A stretch of 64,000 nt of DNA from Glycomyces sp. TRM65418 (GTDB lineage Bacteria > Actinomycetota > Actinomycetes > Mycobacteriales > Micromonosporaceae), in the NCBI RefSeq assembly GCF_019710475.1, contig NZ_JAJFAX010000006.1, positions 62,001-126,000 of the forward strand, in the 5' to 3' direction. This document shows, in pieces, positions 41,801 to 49,158 of the stretch (the first letter of the stretch is position 1; every line of letters starts with the position of its first letter). The notes beneath the pieces were generated by a model. It was not told the DNA's origin. It searched no databases and was given only the letters and a program-made list of their open reading frames with translations. Both the position numbers and the translations under genes were made by a program.

Positions 41801-42132
41801 CGCGGTTCGAGGGGATCACGGTGCACGTGGGTCGGCTGCTGGGGATGACCAACCGGGGTTGGAGCCGCTCCGAACCGCTGGACGGCGGGGTCGAGCCGGG
41901 GATGACCCGGTGGCTCAAGGGTGCGGGTTGCATCGTGATCGACCTCGATCCGGGGATCCTGGTCGGCGCGATCGACCAGTGCCCCGACCAGACGCTGCGG
42001 CAGGTCGTGGTCGCGAACGAGGGCTTGGGCGGCTGGAGGGTTCCCGAGCCGGTGCGCGACTTCGGGCCGGTCGACCCGGTGGACGCCTCGGAGGCGCTCA
42101 CCGCCCTGGCGAATGCGACCGGAGTGAGCTGA
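38806..42132 (+). CDS. DUF4132 (MolR/YehI-like) protein, paralog 2
   Basis: 1108 residues from ATG 38806. Same architecture as paralog 1: 'DTWKRFVRARRGQG' N-terminus, long helical-repeat region, C-terminal DUF4132 domain ('DYGPRRFRVGFDEALKPFV', 'RLVWTASAVGGPVAFRLAED', 'ADYEILQPFPQLGRP'). Identity to paralog 1 is moderate overall but a 59-nt stretch (41242-41300 against 37778-37836) is identical. Followed by a 340-nt gap and paralog 3. Function unknown; context is the MoxR/VWA cassette downstream. Confidence 0.88.
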   Translation: MTESDTPATEAATLPDEDRLAFPDTWKRFVRARRGQGKPRRIKLDAEAGRAFLADHADRARKRLDLAGNREYRNPGLAFLDGDPDLLGAAAVMALASPAVTRTQVVNRPMFDLVTADHGLPFAVAALAEALTFQVDQTGPQNTLRLRRMALNSHFWSKLLQHKEINDVRALLAGASDADYAAVVAAVAQRRTSPAHRVTASLLIPDEHAWMDEACAEHHRHQPSESCTSLLLEVVATGPQLAVLGVKQIGSPWVQAAEIADLLHRFGGEAFPAVAHHLDGYIDGNEKKILFRALAAMPTDQAVQALLDRLDESAAAGFAMEAAANFPRRTLRLIAARLPDAGPDEQKRLSALLYADPILLEAALPETDEQTRAAIATLTAEHRRLPEAPDESLPRLLTSPPWTGAAREAVVIKGLTPPPINRLVWAEGEREAWSEEDTYGMRHYGDRDWEREAQDFDKRSSRSQAIVLALAPKAIAQDLLPRWRIRDQYFELELLQRIVVNLGPDAVEQVAAATPWDASMREVLLPIANLTAARIAADALARLKTMRAFALAWLDRHAADAAALLVPDALGKTKRPRIAAATALRYLASTHGADLVNSAAVQYGEEVAAAVAALVDIDPLQPVGVPMPKPGAWASPAALPQVLLAGRERGLSQEATRHLITVLALGTPEYDYPGVAVVAETCDRSSLARFSLALFEQWLAAGAPSEDGWAVTQLAHFGDDEAVRVLGPLVATWPGESRHQRAVTGLRVLGAIGTETALRAINRIAEKAKFDRIKAEAWDQMEAVAERLGLTAEQLRDRLVPDFGLGEEAALVLDYGPRRFRVGFDEALKPFVTDMDGKPRKTLPKPGAKDDDLLAEAAYRRFAVLRKELREVASEQVRRLERALVSGRTWRFDEFEEHFVRHPLMWHLTRRLVWTASAVGGPVAFRLAEDKGCTDVDENELRLPGSAVVRLAHPALMERGEIESWSAIFADYEILQPFPQLGRPVMAFMDEELRTGRLTRFEGITVHVGRLLGMTNRGWSRSEPLDGGVEPGMTRWLKGAGCIVIDLDPGILVGAIDQCPDQTLRQVVVANEGLGGWRVPEPVRDFGPVDPVDASEALTALANATGVS

Positions 42133-42472
42133 ACGCCCTCCGGCCGTCCCCAACCCCCACCTTCCCGAGAGGGGTAGAGAAGGTAGGGCGAGCCCGGCAG
42201 CCGGGTCCGACAAGAATCCGCGCCGCCGGGCCGCCCGTCCGCAAGATCCACCCGATCGGGTGCGGTCCGAGCGAGGGGTGATGGACCGGGCGCGGTTCGC
42301 ACGCCGAATCAGACGGCAGATCAGGCGACTCGGACGCCGCGAAACCGCCGCTCCCAGCCCGGGTGCCGCCCTCGCTCAGCGGCACTGCGGCCGTTCGAAC
42401 ACGGCGGCGCGGGGCGGTGTCGCACACGGCTTCTATGCTCGGCATGACGCCTCCGCCGCTGGAAAGTTGCAC
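42133..42472 (+). other. 340-nt gap between DUF4132 paralogs 2 and 3
   Basis: No convincing gene. The paralog 3 frame stays open upstream to 42260 (with an ATG at 42281), but the shared promoter copy 3 at 42418-42439 lies inside it, so that stretch is taken as non-coding. A CACCTTC/GAAGGT partial dyad occurs near 42160-42190; no strong terminator is seen. Confidence 0.5.
42418..42439 (+). promoter_or_regulatory. Shared DUF4132 promoter, copy 3
   Basis: TGTCG-N11-TATGCT. It would drive paralog 3 and, by spacing, the whole MoxR-DUF5682-VWA-SWIM operon. 33 nt before ATG 42473. Confidence 0.65.
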
Positions 42473-44605
42473 ATGCCCCAACACGTTGCGCCACAAGATG
42501 ATCGGCCCGAACTCCCGGAAGCCGCGCTCGACCGCCTGCCGTCGGTGCTCGCCGATCCGCCATGGACTCGCAAGCGACGCAGGTCCAAAGCCCCCACGGT
42601 GATCCCGGGCCTCGAGGCCCCCGCCCCCCAGCTCGTCGGGCGGCCCGGCGAATTCGAAGCGGCCCTGGCGATCGAGCCGACCGTCACCGAATGGGACGAG
42701 GCCGAGTACTGGGACGGCGACCCCGAGTCCCCGATCCGCCTGCCCGGCTTCTTCGGCGCCGGCAAGTGCCTGTCCCAGCTCGCCCGCAAAGGCGTCGCCG
42801 TGGCCGACGCCGCCGTCCGCGAACTCGAAGACGAACCGTGGTCCGGCCGCGCCCTCCTGCCCATTCGCAGCACCCCCGCTGCGAGGCTGGCCGCGCACTG
42901 GGCCCTGCGCCGCCGCGACGGCCGCAGGCCCGGCCTCGACTGGTTCGACCGCCACGGCCTCCGCGCCGTGCCGTTCCTCGTGCCGGAGGCGTTCGGCCCC
43001 CAGGCCTACCGCCGCACCAGCGCCCGCAGTGCCCTGCGCCTCCTCTCCTGGCGGTACGGGTCCGACGCCGTCGTCGGCGCCGCGGAGCCCCACGGGCCCG
43101 AAGCGGTCGCCGCCGTCGCCGCGCTCTTCGACACCGACCCCCACCAACCCCTGCTGGAGGCCCCCCAGACGGGTGCGTGGGTCCACATCGCCGAGAACCT
43201 TCCGCCGGTGCTCACCGCCGACCGGGCCGCGATCCTCCCGCCCGCGGCGATCCGCCACCTGATCGAGGTCCTCTGCCAGTGGGCGCCGCGCGTGCCCTAC
43301 CCCGGCCTCGACGCCGCCGCGGCCCACTGCGACCGCGAATCGCTCGCCCGCTTCTCCCTCGCGCTCGCCGAAGAACTGATCGGCGTCGACTGGGCCATCG
43401 GCCCGCTCGCCTACTTCGGCCTCCCCGAGGGCGCCGCGCTGCTCGAAGCCGCGATCCCCAGCTCCGGCGGCAGAGAGCCCGAGACCACGGCCTTCGAGCT
43501 GGAAGTCCTCGCCGCGTTCCCCGCCGAGATCGCGTTCCCGCCGCTCTACCGGCTCTCCCGCGGCACCATGAAACCCGCGCAGCGCGCGGAGGCCGCCGAA
43601 CGGGCCCGCGCCGTCGCCGAACGCCTCGGCGCCGAACCCGAACCGCTCGCCGACCGCCTCGCCCCGACCCTCGGCCTCGACGACCCGGCGACCCTGACCA
43701 TCGACTTCGGGCCCCGCGCCTTCTACGCGAAGCCGGACGACCGGCTCAAGTTCACCATCGTCGACGACGCCGGCCGGACCCGCCCGCGCCTGCCCCGGCC
43801 CGGCGTCCGCGACGACGCCGCGACCGCCGCCGCCTCGATTGCCCGCTACCGGAAACTGACCAAGGACGTCACCGCCCAGCTCGCCTTCCAGAGCGCCCGC
43901 CTCGAGGACGCCATGCTCGACGGTCGCCTGTGGACCTCACGGGAGTTCGCGCGCCTCACCGCCCACCCGGTGCTCGCCCCGATCGCCCGGGGCCTGCTGT
44001 GGCTCGGCGGCACCCCCGAAGCGGCCCAGTGCTTCCGCATCGCCGAGGACGGCACCCTCGCCGACGTCGACGACAAGCCGTTCGCGCTCGCCGAGCACGA
44101 CCTCGTCCGCCTCGCCCACCCGGCCCTGCTCTCCCCGGCGGACCTGGAGGCCTGGACCCGGGTGTTCGCCGACTACGAGATCCTGCAGCCCTTCGACCAG
44201 CTCGTCCGACCGGCGCTCGGCCTCCTTCCCGAAGAGGTCGAGAGCGGGATCCTGCACGGCTTCACCGGGGCCGTGGCGAGCTTTCACGGCCTCAAGGCCG
44301 TCATGGACCTCGAGAATCTCGGCGTGAGCGGGGACTGGAACGCCCGGGTCGACTACACCCGGGCGTTCAGCAAGGCCCTGCCCGGCGGGGTCTGGCTCCT
44401 GGCCCAGGTCGACCCGGCGCCGCCCTGGCACGACCCCAGGCCCGACAGCTGGCATCGAATCGAGTCGATCTGGTTCGCCACCACCAAGAACCGCCGCCAA
44501 GGCGTCCCGACCCTCGCCGGACAGGACCTCCTCGAAGCGCTCGACCCCGTCGTCCTCTCCGAGCTCCTCGCCGGACTGAACCGCGCCGCCGGTCTCCACC
44601 TCTAA
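42473..44605 (+). CDS. Shortened DUF4132 protein, paralog 3
   Basis: 710 residues from ATG 42473, about 395 shorter than its paralogs. The first 11 residues match the start of paralog 1, then the sequence jumps to 'PELPEAALDRLPSVLADPPWT', which aligns with about residue 380 of paralog 1 (PAAALGDLPPLLASPPWT). The C-terminal DUF4132 domain is present ('IDFGPRAFYAKPDDRLKF', 'FADYEILQPFDQLVRP') but more diverged, for instance LDYGPRRF becomes IDFGPRAF. The frame is intact over its whole length, so it is likely functional. 16 nt before the MoxR gene: same operon. Confidence 0.85.
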   Translation: MPQHVAPQDDRPELPEAALDRLPSVLADPPWTRKRRRSKAPTVIPGLEAPAPQLVGRPGEFEAALAIEPTVTEWDEAEYWDGDPESPIRLPGFFGAGKCLSQLARKGVAVADAAVRELEDEPWSGRALLPIRSTPAARLAAHWALRRRDGRRPGLDWFDRHGLRAVPFLVPEAFGPQAYRRTSARSALRLLSWRYGSDAVVGAAEPHGPEAVAAVAALFDTDPHQPLLEAPQTGAWVHIAENLPPVLTADRAAILPPAAIRHLIEVLCQWAPRVPYPGLDAAAAHCDRESLARFSLALAEELIGVDWAIGPLAYFGLPEGAALLEAAIPSSGGREPETTAFELEVLAAFPAEIAFPPLYRLSRGTMKPAQRAEAAERARAVAERLGAEPEPLADRLAPTLGLDDPATLTIDFGPRAFYAKPDDRLKFTIVDDAGRTRPRLPRPGVRDDAATAAASIARYRKLTKDVTAQLAFQSARLEDAMLDGRLWTSREFARLTAHPVLAPIARGLLWLGGTPEAAQCFRIAEDGTLADVDDKPFALAEHDLVRLAHPALLSPADLEAWTRVFADYEILQPFDQLVRPALGLLPEEVESGILHGFTGAVASFHGLKAVMDLENLGVSGDWNARVDYTRAFSKALPGGVWLLAQVDPAPPWHDPRPDSWHRIESIWFATTKNRRQGVPTLAGQDLLEALDPVVLSELLAGLNRAAGLHL

Positions 44606-44621
44606 CCCGTAGAAAGCCGAC

Positions 44622-45704
44622 ATGACCGAGATCACCGCACCGAAACTCCAGCGCCCGCCCGCCGAGCGGCGCTACGCCGCCGAACTCGCGAAGCTCGCCG
44701 ACGAGGACGAGTCGCCCCGCCCGCCCGGGTGGGCCCTCAGCCTCCAGGCCGCCCGCACCTTCATCGTCGGCGACGACTCCCGCGGCATCGCCCGCAAGTT
44801 CGTCGGCGACCCCTCGCTCATCGACCGCGCCCTCGTGACCCTCGCGACCAGCCGCGGCCTCATGCTCGTCGGCGAGCCCGGCACCGCCAAATCGCTGCTG
44901 TCCGAACTCATCGCGGCCGCCGTCTCCGGCGACTCCACCCTCACCATCCAAGGCGGCGCCTCCACCACCGAGGACCAGATCGCCTACTCCTGGAACTACT
45001 CCCTGCTCGTCTCCGAGGGCCCCACCCAGCGCGCGCTCGTGCCCGCACCCCTCCTGCGCGGCATGGCCGAAGGCCGCGTCGTCCGCTTCGAGGAGATCAC
45101 CCGCTGCCCCCTCGAAGTGCAGGACTCCCTGCTCTCGCCCCTGTCCGACCGCGTGCTCGCCATCCCCGAACTCGACGGCGACTCGATGGTCTTCGCCCGC
45201 GAAGGCTTCAACATCATCGCCACCGCCAACACCCGCGACCGCGGCGTCAACGAGATGAGCGCGGCCCTCAAGCGCCGCTTCAACTTCGAGACGGTCTTCC
45301 CCATCGCCGACTTCCAGACCGAACTCGACCTCGTCGAACACGAGGCCGCCGCCGCGCTGGAGCGGTCGGGCGTCCCGACCCCGCCGTCGCGCGACGTGCT
45401 CGAAGTGCTCGTGCGGGTCTTCCGCGACCTCCGCACCGGCGAGGCGGGCGGCGACCGCCCCCAGGCCGTCATGTCCACGGCCGAGGCCGTCTCGGTCGCC
45501 CACGCCGTCGGCATCAAGGCCTGGTACCTGCGCGGCGGGAAGGCCGAGGCCGGCGACATCGTGGACTGCATGGCCGGGGCCGCCGCCAAGGACAACGCCG
45601 AGGACCTCGCGCGCCTGCGCCGCTACCTCGAACAGAAGGCCCCCAAACGCCAAGGCCCGCACTGGCACTCGCTCTACCAGGCGCGGAACCTGCTGCCGGG
45701 ATGA
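44622..45704 (+). CDS. MoxR-type AAA+ ATPase (YehL-like)
   Basis: 360 residues. Walker A GEPGTAKS (84-91), Walker B RVVRFEE (152-158), sensor-1 TANT (201-204), 'ALKRRFNFETVFPI' with the arginine-finger region (about 218-219), and a helical lid. MoxR ATPases work with VWA-domain partners as chaperones or remodelers; a VWA protein lies two genes on. Matches E. coli YehL by position in the cluster. ATGA overlap with the next gene. Confidence 0.92.
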   Translation: MTEITAPKLQRPPAERRYAAELAKLADEDESPRPPGWALSLQAARTFIVGDDSRGIARKFVGDPSLIDRALVTLATSRGLMLVGEPGTAKSLLSELIAAAVSGDSTLTIQGGASTTEDQIAYSWNYSLLVSEGPTQRALVPAPLLRGMAEGRVVRFEEITRCPLEVQDSLLSPLSDRVLAIPELDGDSMVFAREGFNIIATANTRDRGVNEMSAALKRRFNFETVFPIADFQTELDLVEHEAAAALERSGVPTPPSRDVLEVLVRVFRDLRTGEAGGDRPQAVMSTAEAVSVAHAVGIKAWYLRGGKAEAGDIVDCMAGAAAKDNAEDLARLRRYLEQKAPKRQGPHWHSLYQARNLLPG

Positions 45705-48004
45705 CGAGTCGACTGCATCTGCAGGGCGTGCGGCACCACTCGCCCGCCTGCGCCCGCCTCGTCGCCGAACGGATCGAGCGGCTGCGGCCCTCGGCCGTGC
45801 TCATCGAGGGCCCGGCCGACTTCAACGACCGCCTCGACGAGCTCGCCCTCGCCCACGAGCTGCCCGTCGCGATCTACTCGTACGCGAGCACCGACGCCGC
45901 CGTCCGGCGCTCCTGGGCCCCGATGTGCGACTACTCGCCCGAATGGGTCGCGCTCACCGAGGGCCGCAAAGCGGGCGCCGAGGTCCGCTTCATCGACCTC
46001 CCCGCCTGGCACGAGTCCTTCGAGGGCGTCGAGAACCGCTACTCGGACGCCGAGCGCCGCTACACGGACGCGGCGGACCGGCTCTGCCGCGCCTTCGCCG
46101 TCGACAACGTCGACGCCCTGTGGGACCACCTCGTCGAAGTCGCCGACCCCGACGGACTCGAAGCGCGGCTCGACCAGTACTTCGCGCTCCTCCGCGGCGA
46201 AGCCGACACGGGGGCCGCCGACACCGCGCGCGAAGCGTACATGACCCGATGGATCCGCGCGGCGCTCGAAGCCCACGACGGTCCGGTCCTCGTCGTCTGC
46301 GGCGGCTTCCACGCCCCCGCCCTGCGCCGCATGATCGACGCGGCGCCGGAGGCGACCGACGCCGGGCCGCCCGCCCTCCCCGAACCCCCCGAGGGCGCCG
46401 AGGTCGGCACCTACCTGGTGCCCTACTCGTTCAAGCGCCTCGACGCCTTCGCCGGGTACCAGTCCGGGATGCCCTCACCTGAGTACTACCAGCGCCTCTG
46501 GGAGGCCGGACCCGAGGAGGCCGCCGCCGTCCTCGTGCAGCGCATCACCGAGCGCCTCAGGGACCGCGGCCTCCACGTGTCCACGTCGGACCTCATCGGC
46601 GCGCGCAGCCTCACCGAAGGCCTCGCGCGCCTGCGCGGCCACGAGCGCCCCGGCCGCACCGACCTCCTCGACGGCCTCGCCAGCGCCCTCATCAGCGACG
46701 ACCTCGAACGGCCGCTGCCGTGGGCCCGCCGTGCTTCCCTCACAGTGGGAACGCATCCCGTGGTGGTCGAGATGACCGCCGCGCTCACCGGCGAGCGCGT
46801 CGGCGCCCTGCACCCGGACACGCCGCGCCCGCCGCTCGTCGCCGACGCCGAAGCCGAGATGGAGCGGCTCGGCCTCGACGTCGAGGGCCCGCTGCAGCTC
46901 GACCTCACCAAACCCGTGGACCTGCAACGCAGTCGCGTCCTCCACTGCATGCGCCTCCTCGGCCTGCCCGGGGTGCACCGGGTCGGCGGCCCCTCCGCGG
47001 GCGCGGACGTCACCGCCGAGGAGCACTGGACCCTCCGTGCGAGCCGGGACCGCCTGCCCGCGCTCATCGAGGCCGGGGCCCTCGGCCCCACCTTGGGCGA
47101 CGCCGCGCAGGTCCGTCTTGAACACCGGCTCGAGCGCAGCCTCCACGACGCCTCCGGTGCGCTCGACGCGCTGGCCGTCCTGCTCTTCGACGCGGCCCTG
47201 TGCGGGCGCGCCCGCCTCACCGGCCGCCTCGGACAGGCCGTTGAATCCGCAGTGGACGAATGCGGCGGCCTGGGGGCCGTGGGCGCGGCGCTCGCCACCG
47301 TGCTCGCGCTGTGGCGCCACGACCACCTGTTCGGCACCGCCGGCAGCGACCTGTACGCGGCGGTCGTGACCGCCTGCGCGAGCCGCATCCTGTGGCTCGC
47401 CGAGGGCCTGCACGCCGGGCCCGGCCCGGCCGACCTCGGCAGGCTCGGCGCGATGCGTGCCCTGCGCGACGCCGTCCGGCACGCCTCCCCGCTCGTCCCG
47501 CCGGTCGCCACGGTCACCGCTGCGGCGCAGCGCATCGCAGTGGACGGCCAGGCCCCGCCGGACCTGCGCGGCGCGGCCCTGGGCCTCGTGTGGGCGCTCG
47601 GCGCGCCCGCGGACGCGGCGGCCGCGGCGGAAGGCGCGGCCGGTCCGGACCGGCTCGGCGACTGGCTCGCGGGCCTGTTCGCCGTCGCCCGCGAGGAAGT
47701 CCTCGCCGAAGCCGACGACGGCGGCGTGGTGTCCGCTGTGGACGGACTCGTCGCCGAACTGAACGAGCAGGAGTTCCTCGTGGCCCTGCCCGCGCTGCGG
47801 CAGGCGTTCGCGATGTTCCCGCCGCGCGAGCGCGGCCTCATCGCCGAACGCGTGGTCGCGCTGCGGGGCGGCGGCGACGCCCGCGGCCTCACCGCGCGGC
47901 TGCGCGTCGACCCGCTCACCGTGGCGTCCTCGATGGCGCTCGAAGCCCGCGTCGAGGCCGTCCTCGCCCGCGAAGACCTCAGATTCGGAGAAGAGTCCCG
48001 ATGA
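45701..48004 (+). CDS. DUF5682 protein (YehM-like)
   Basis: 767 residues from ATG 45701, overlapping the MoxR stop. The N-terminus 'LQGVRHHSPACARLV' and 'VLIEGPADFNDRL', with a later 'VVCGGFHAPALRRMI', are the DUF5682 hallmarks; the paired GxxH-like motifs recall TraB/ChaN-type proteins, which is a tentative likeness. The C-terminal half is helical and Ala-rich. No signal peptide. Corresponds to E. coli YehM. Function unknown. Overlaps the VWA gene by 4 nt (ATGA). Confidence 0.87.
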   Translation: MTSRLHLQGVRHHSPACARLVAERIERLRPSAVLIEGPADFNDRLDELALAHELPVAIYSYASTDAAVRRSWAPMCDYSPEWVALTEGRKAGAEVRFIDLPAWHESFEGVENRYSDAERRYTDAADRLCRAFAVDNVDALWDHLVEVADPDGLEARLDQYFALLRGEADTGAADTAREAYMTRWIRAALEAHDGPVLVVCGGFHAPALRRMIDAAPEATDAGPPALPEPPEGAEVGTYLVPYSFKRLDAFAGYQSGMPSPEYYQRLWEAGPEEAAAVLVQRITERLRDRGLHVSTSDLIGARSLTEGLARLRGHERPGRTDLLDGLASALISDDLERPLPWARRASLTVGTHPVVVEMTAALTGERVGALHPDTPRPPLVADAEAEMERLGLDVEGPLQLDLTKPVDLQRSRVLHCMRLLGLPGVHRVGGPSAGADVTAEEHWTLRASRDRLPALIEAGALGPTLGDAAQVRLEHRLERSLHDASGALDALAVLLFDAALCGRARLTGRLGQAVESAVDECGGLGAVGAALATVLALWRHDHLFGTAGSDLYAAVVTACASRILWLAEGLHAGPGPADLGRLGAMRALRDAVRHASPLVPPVATVTAAAQRIAVDGQAPPDLRGAALGLVWALGAPADAAAAAEGAAGPDRLGDWLAGLFAVAREEVLAEADDGGVVSAVDGLVAELNEQEFLVALPALRQAFAMFPPRERGLIAERVVALRGGGDARGLTARLRVDPLTVASSMALEARVEAVLAREDLRFGEESR

Positions 48005-49158
48005 GCGACGACACGAACGCCGCGCAGGCGGACCTGCAGCGCTGGCGGCTCATCCTCGGCCCCGCCGCCGAAGGCTGCACCGGCGGCCTCAGCGAGGAGA
48101 ACGCCGGGCGCGACGCCGCGCTCGACTGGCTCTACGGCCGCGACGACGACCTCGGCAAACGCGACGTGCGCCGCGGCGGGGTCCGGTCCGGCGAGCGCGG
48201 CGGGGGGAGCGAGCCCTCCATGCTCGCCACCGTGGACTGGCTCGAAGGCATCCACCGGCTCTTCCCGAAGGAGACGATCGAGCGGCTCGAACGCGACGCG
48301 ATCGAACGCTACGAGATCCACGACGTGCTCACCGACCCCGAAGTGCTCGAGCGCGTCGAACCGAACGCGGCCCTGCTCAAAGCGGTCCTGCGCACCAAGC
48401 ACCTGATGAACCCGCAGGTCCTCGCAGCCGCCCGCCGCATCATCGAGCAGGTCGTGCGCGAACTGGTCGAGAAGCTCTCCGTCCAGGTCCGCACCGTCTT
48501 CACCGGCAGCCGCTCCCGCCGGCCGAGCCGGCACCGCCGCGCCCGGGACTTCGACCTCAAACGCACGCTCCGCGCCAACCTCAAGCACTACCGGCCCGAG
48601 GACCGCCGCGTCGCCATCGAGCGCCCGCACTTCCACTCGCGCACCTCCAAGCGCCTGGAGCAGTGGCAGCTCGTGCTCCTGGTCGACCAGTCCGGGTCCA
48701 TGGCCGGATCGGTGATCCACTCGGCCGTCACCGCCTCGTGCCTGTACGCCCTGCCGGGCCTCAAGACCCACCTCGTCGCCTTCGACACCTCGGTCGTCGA
48801 CATGACCTCCGAGGTGGACGACCCGGTGGAACTGCTCATGAAGGTCCAGCTCGGCGGCGGCACCGACATCGCGCGCGCCGTCGAATACGGGGCCGGGCTC
48901 ATCGAGAACCCCCGCCGCTCCATCGTCGCCCTCATCAGCGACTTCTACGAGGGCGGCAACGCCTCCCGGCTGATCCACACCGTCAAGCAGCTGTGCGAGC
49001 AGGGCACGCAGGTCCTCGGCCTCGCCGCCCTCGACGAGGACGCCAACCCCGACTACGACCACCAGATGGCCGCGCAGCTCGCCGCCGTCGGCGCCCACGT
49101 CGGCGCGATGACCCCGTCCCACCTGGTCGAATTCGTCGCAGAAAGGCTGGGCTCGTGA
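48001..49158 (+). CDS. VWA-domain protein with intact MIDAS (YehP-like)
   Basis: 385 residues. The N-terminal about 215 residues are helical and charged. The C-terminal von Willebrand A domain has a complete metal site: DQSGS (D229, S231, S233), the GGGTDI Thr and ISDFYEG Asp. No signal peptide, so it acts inside the cell, as CoxE-like partners of MoxR do. Equivalent to E. coli YehP. GTGA overlap with the SWIM gene. Confidence 0.92.
   Translation: MSDDTNAAQADLQRWRLILGPAAEGCTGGLSEENAGRDAALDWLYGRDDDLGKRDVRRGGVRSGERGGGSEPSMLATVDWLEGIHRLFPKETIERLERDAIERYEIHDVLTDPEVLERVEPNAALLKAVLRTKHLMNPQVLAAARRIIEQVVRELVEKLSVQVRTVFTGSRSRRPSRHRRARDFDLKRTLRANLKHYRPEDRRVAIERPHFHSRTSKRLEQWQLVLLVDQSGSMAGSVIHSAVTASCLYALPGLKTHLVAFDTSVVDMTSEVDDPVELLMKVQLGGGTDIARAVEYGAGLIENPRRSIVALISDFYEGGNASRLIHTVKQLCEQGTQVLGLAALDEDANPDYDHQMAAQLAAVGAHVGAMTPSHLVEFVAERLGS

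Noticed and set aside
42281..42472. Upstream in-frame extension of DUF4132 paralog 3 from ATG 42281
   Set aside because: The shared promoter lies inside this extension and ATG 42473 aligns with the paralog 1 start.
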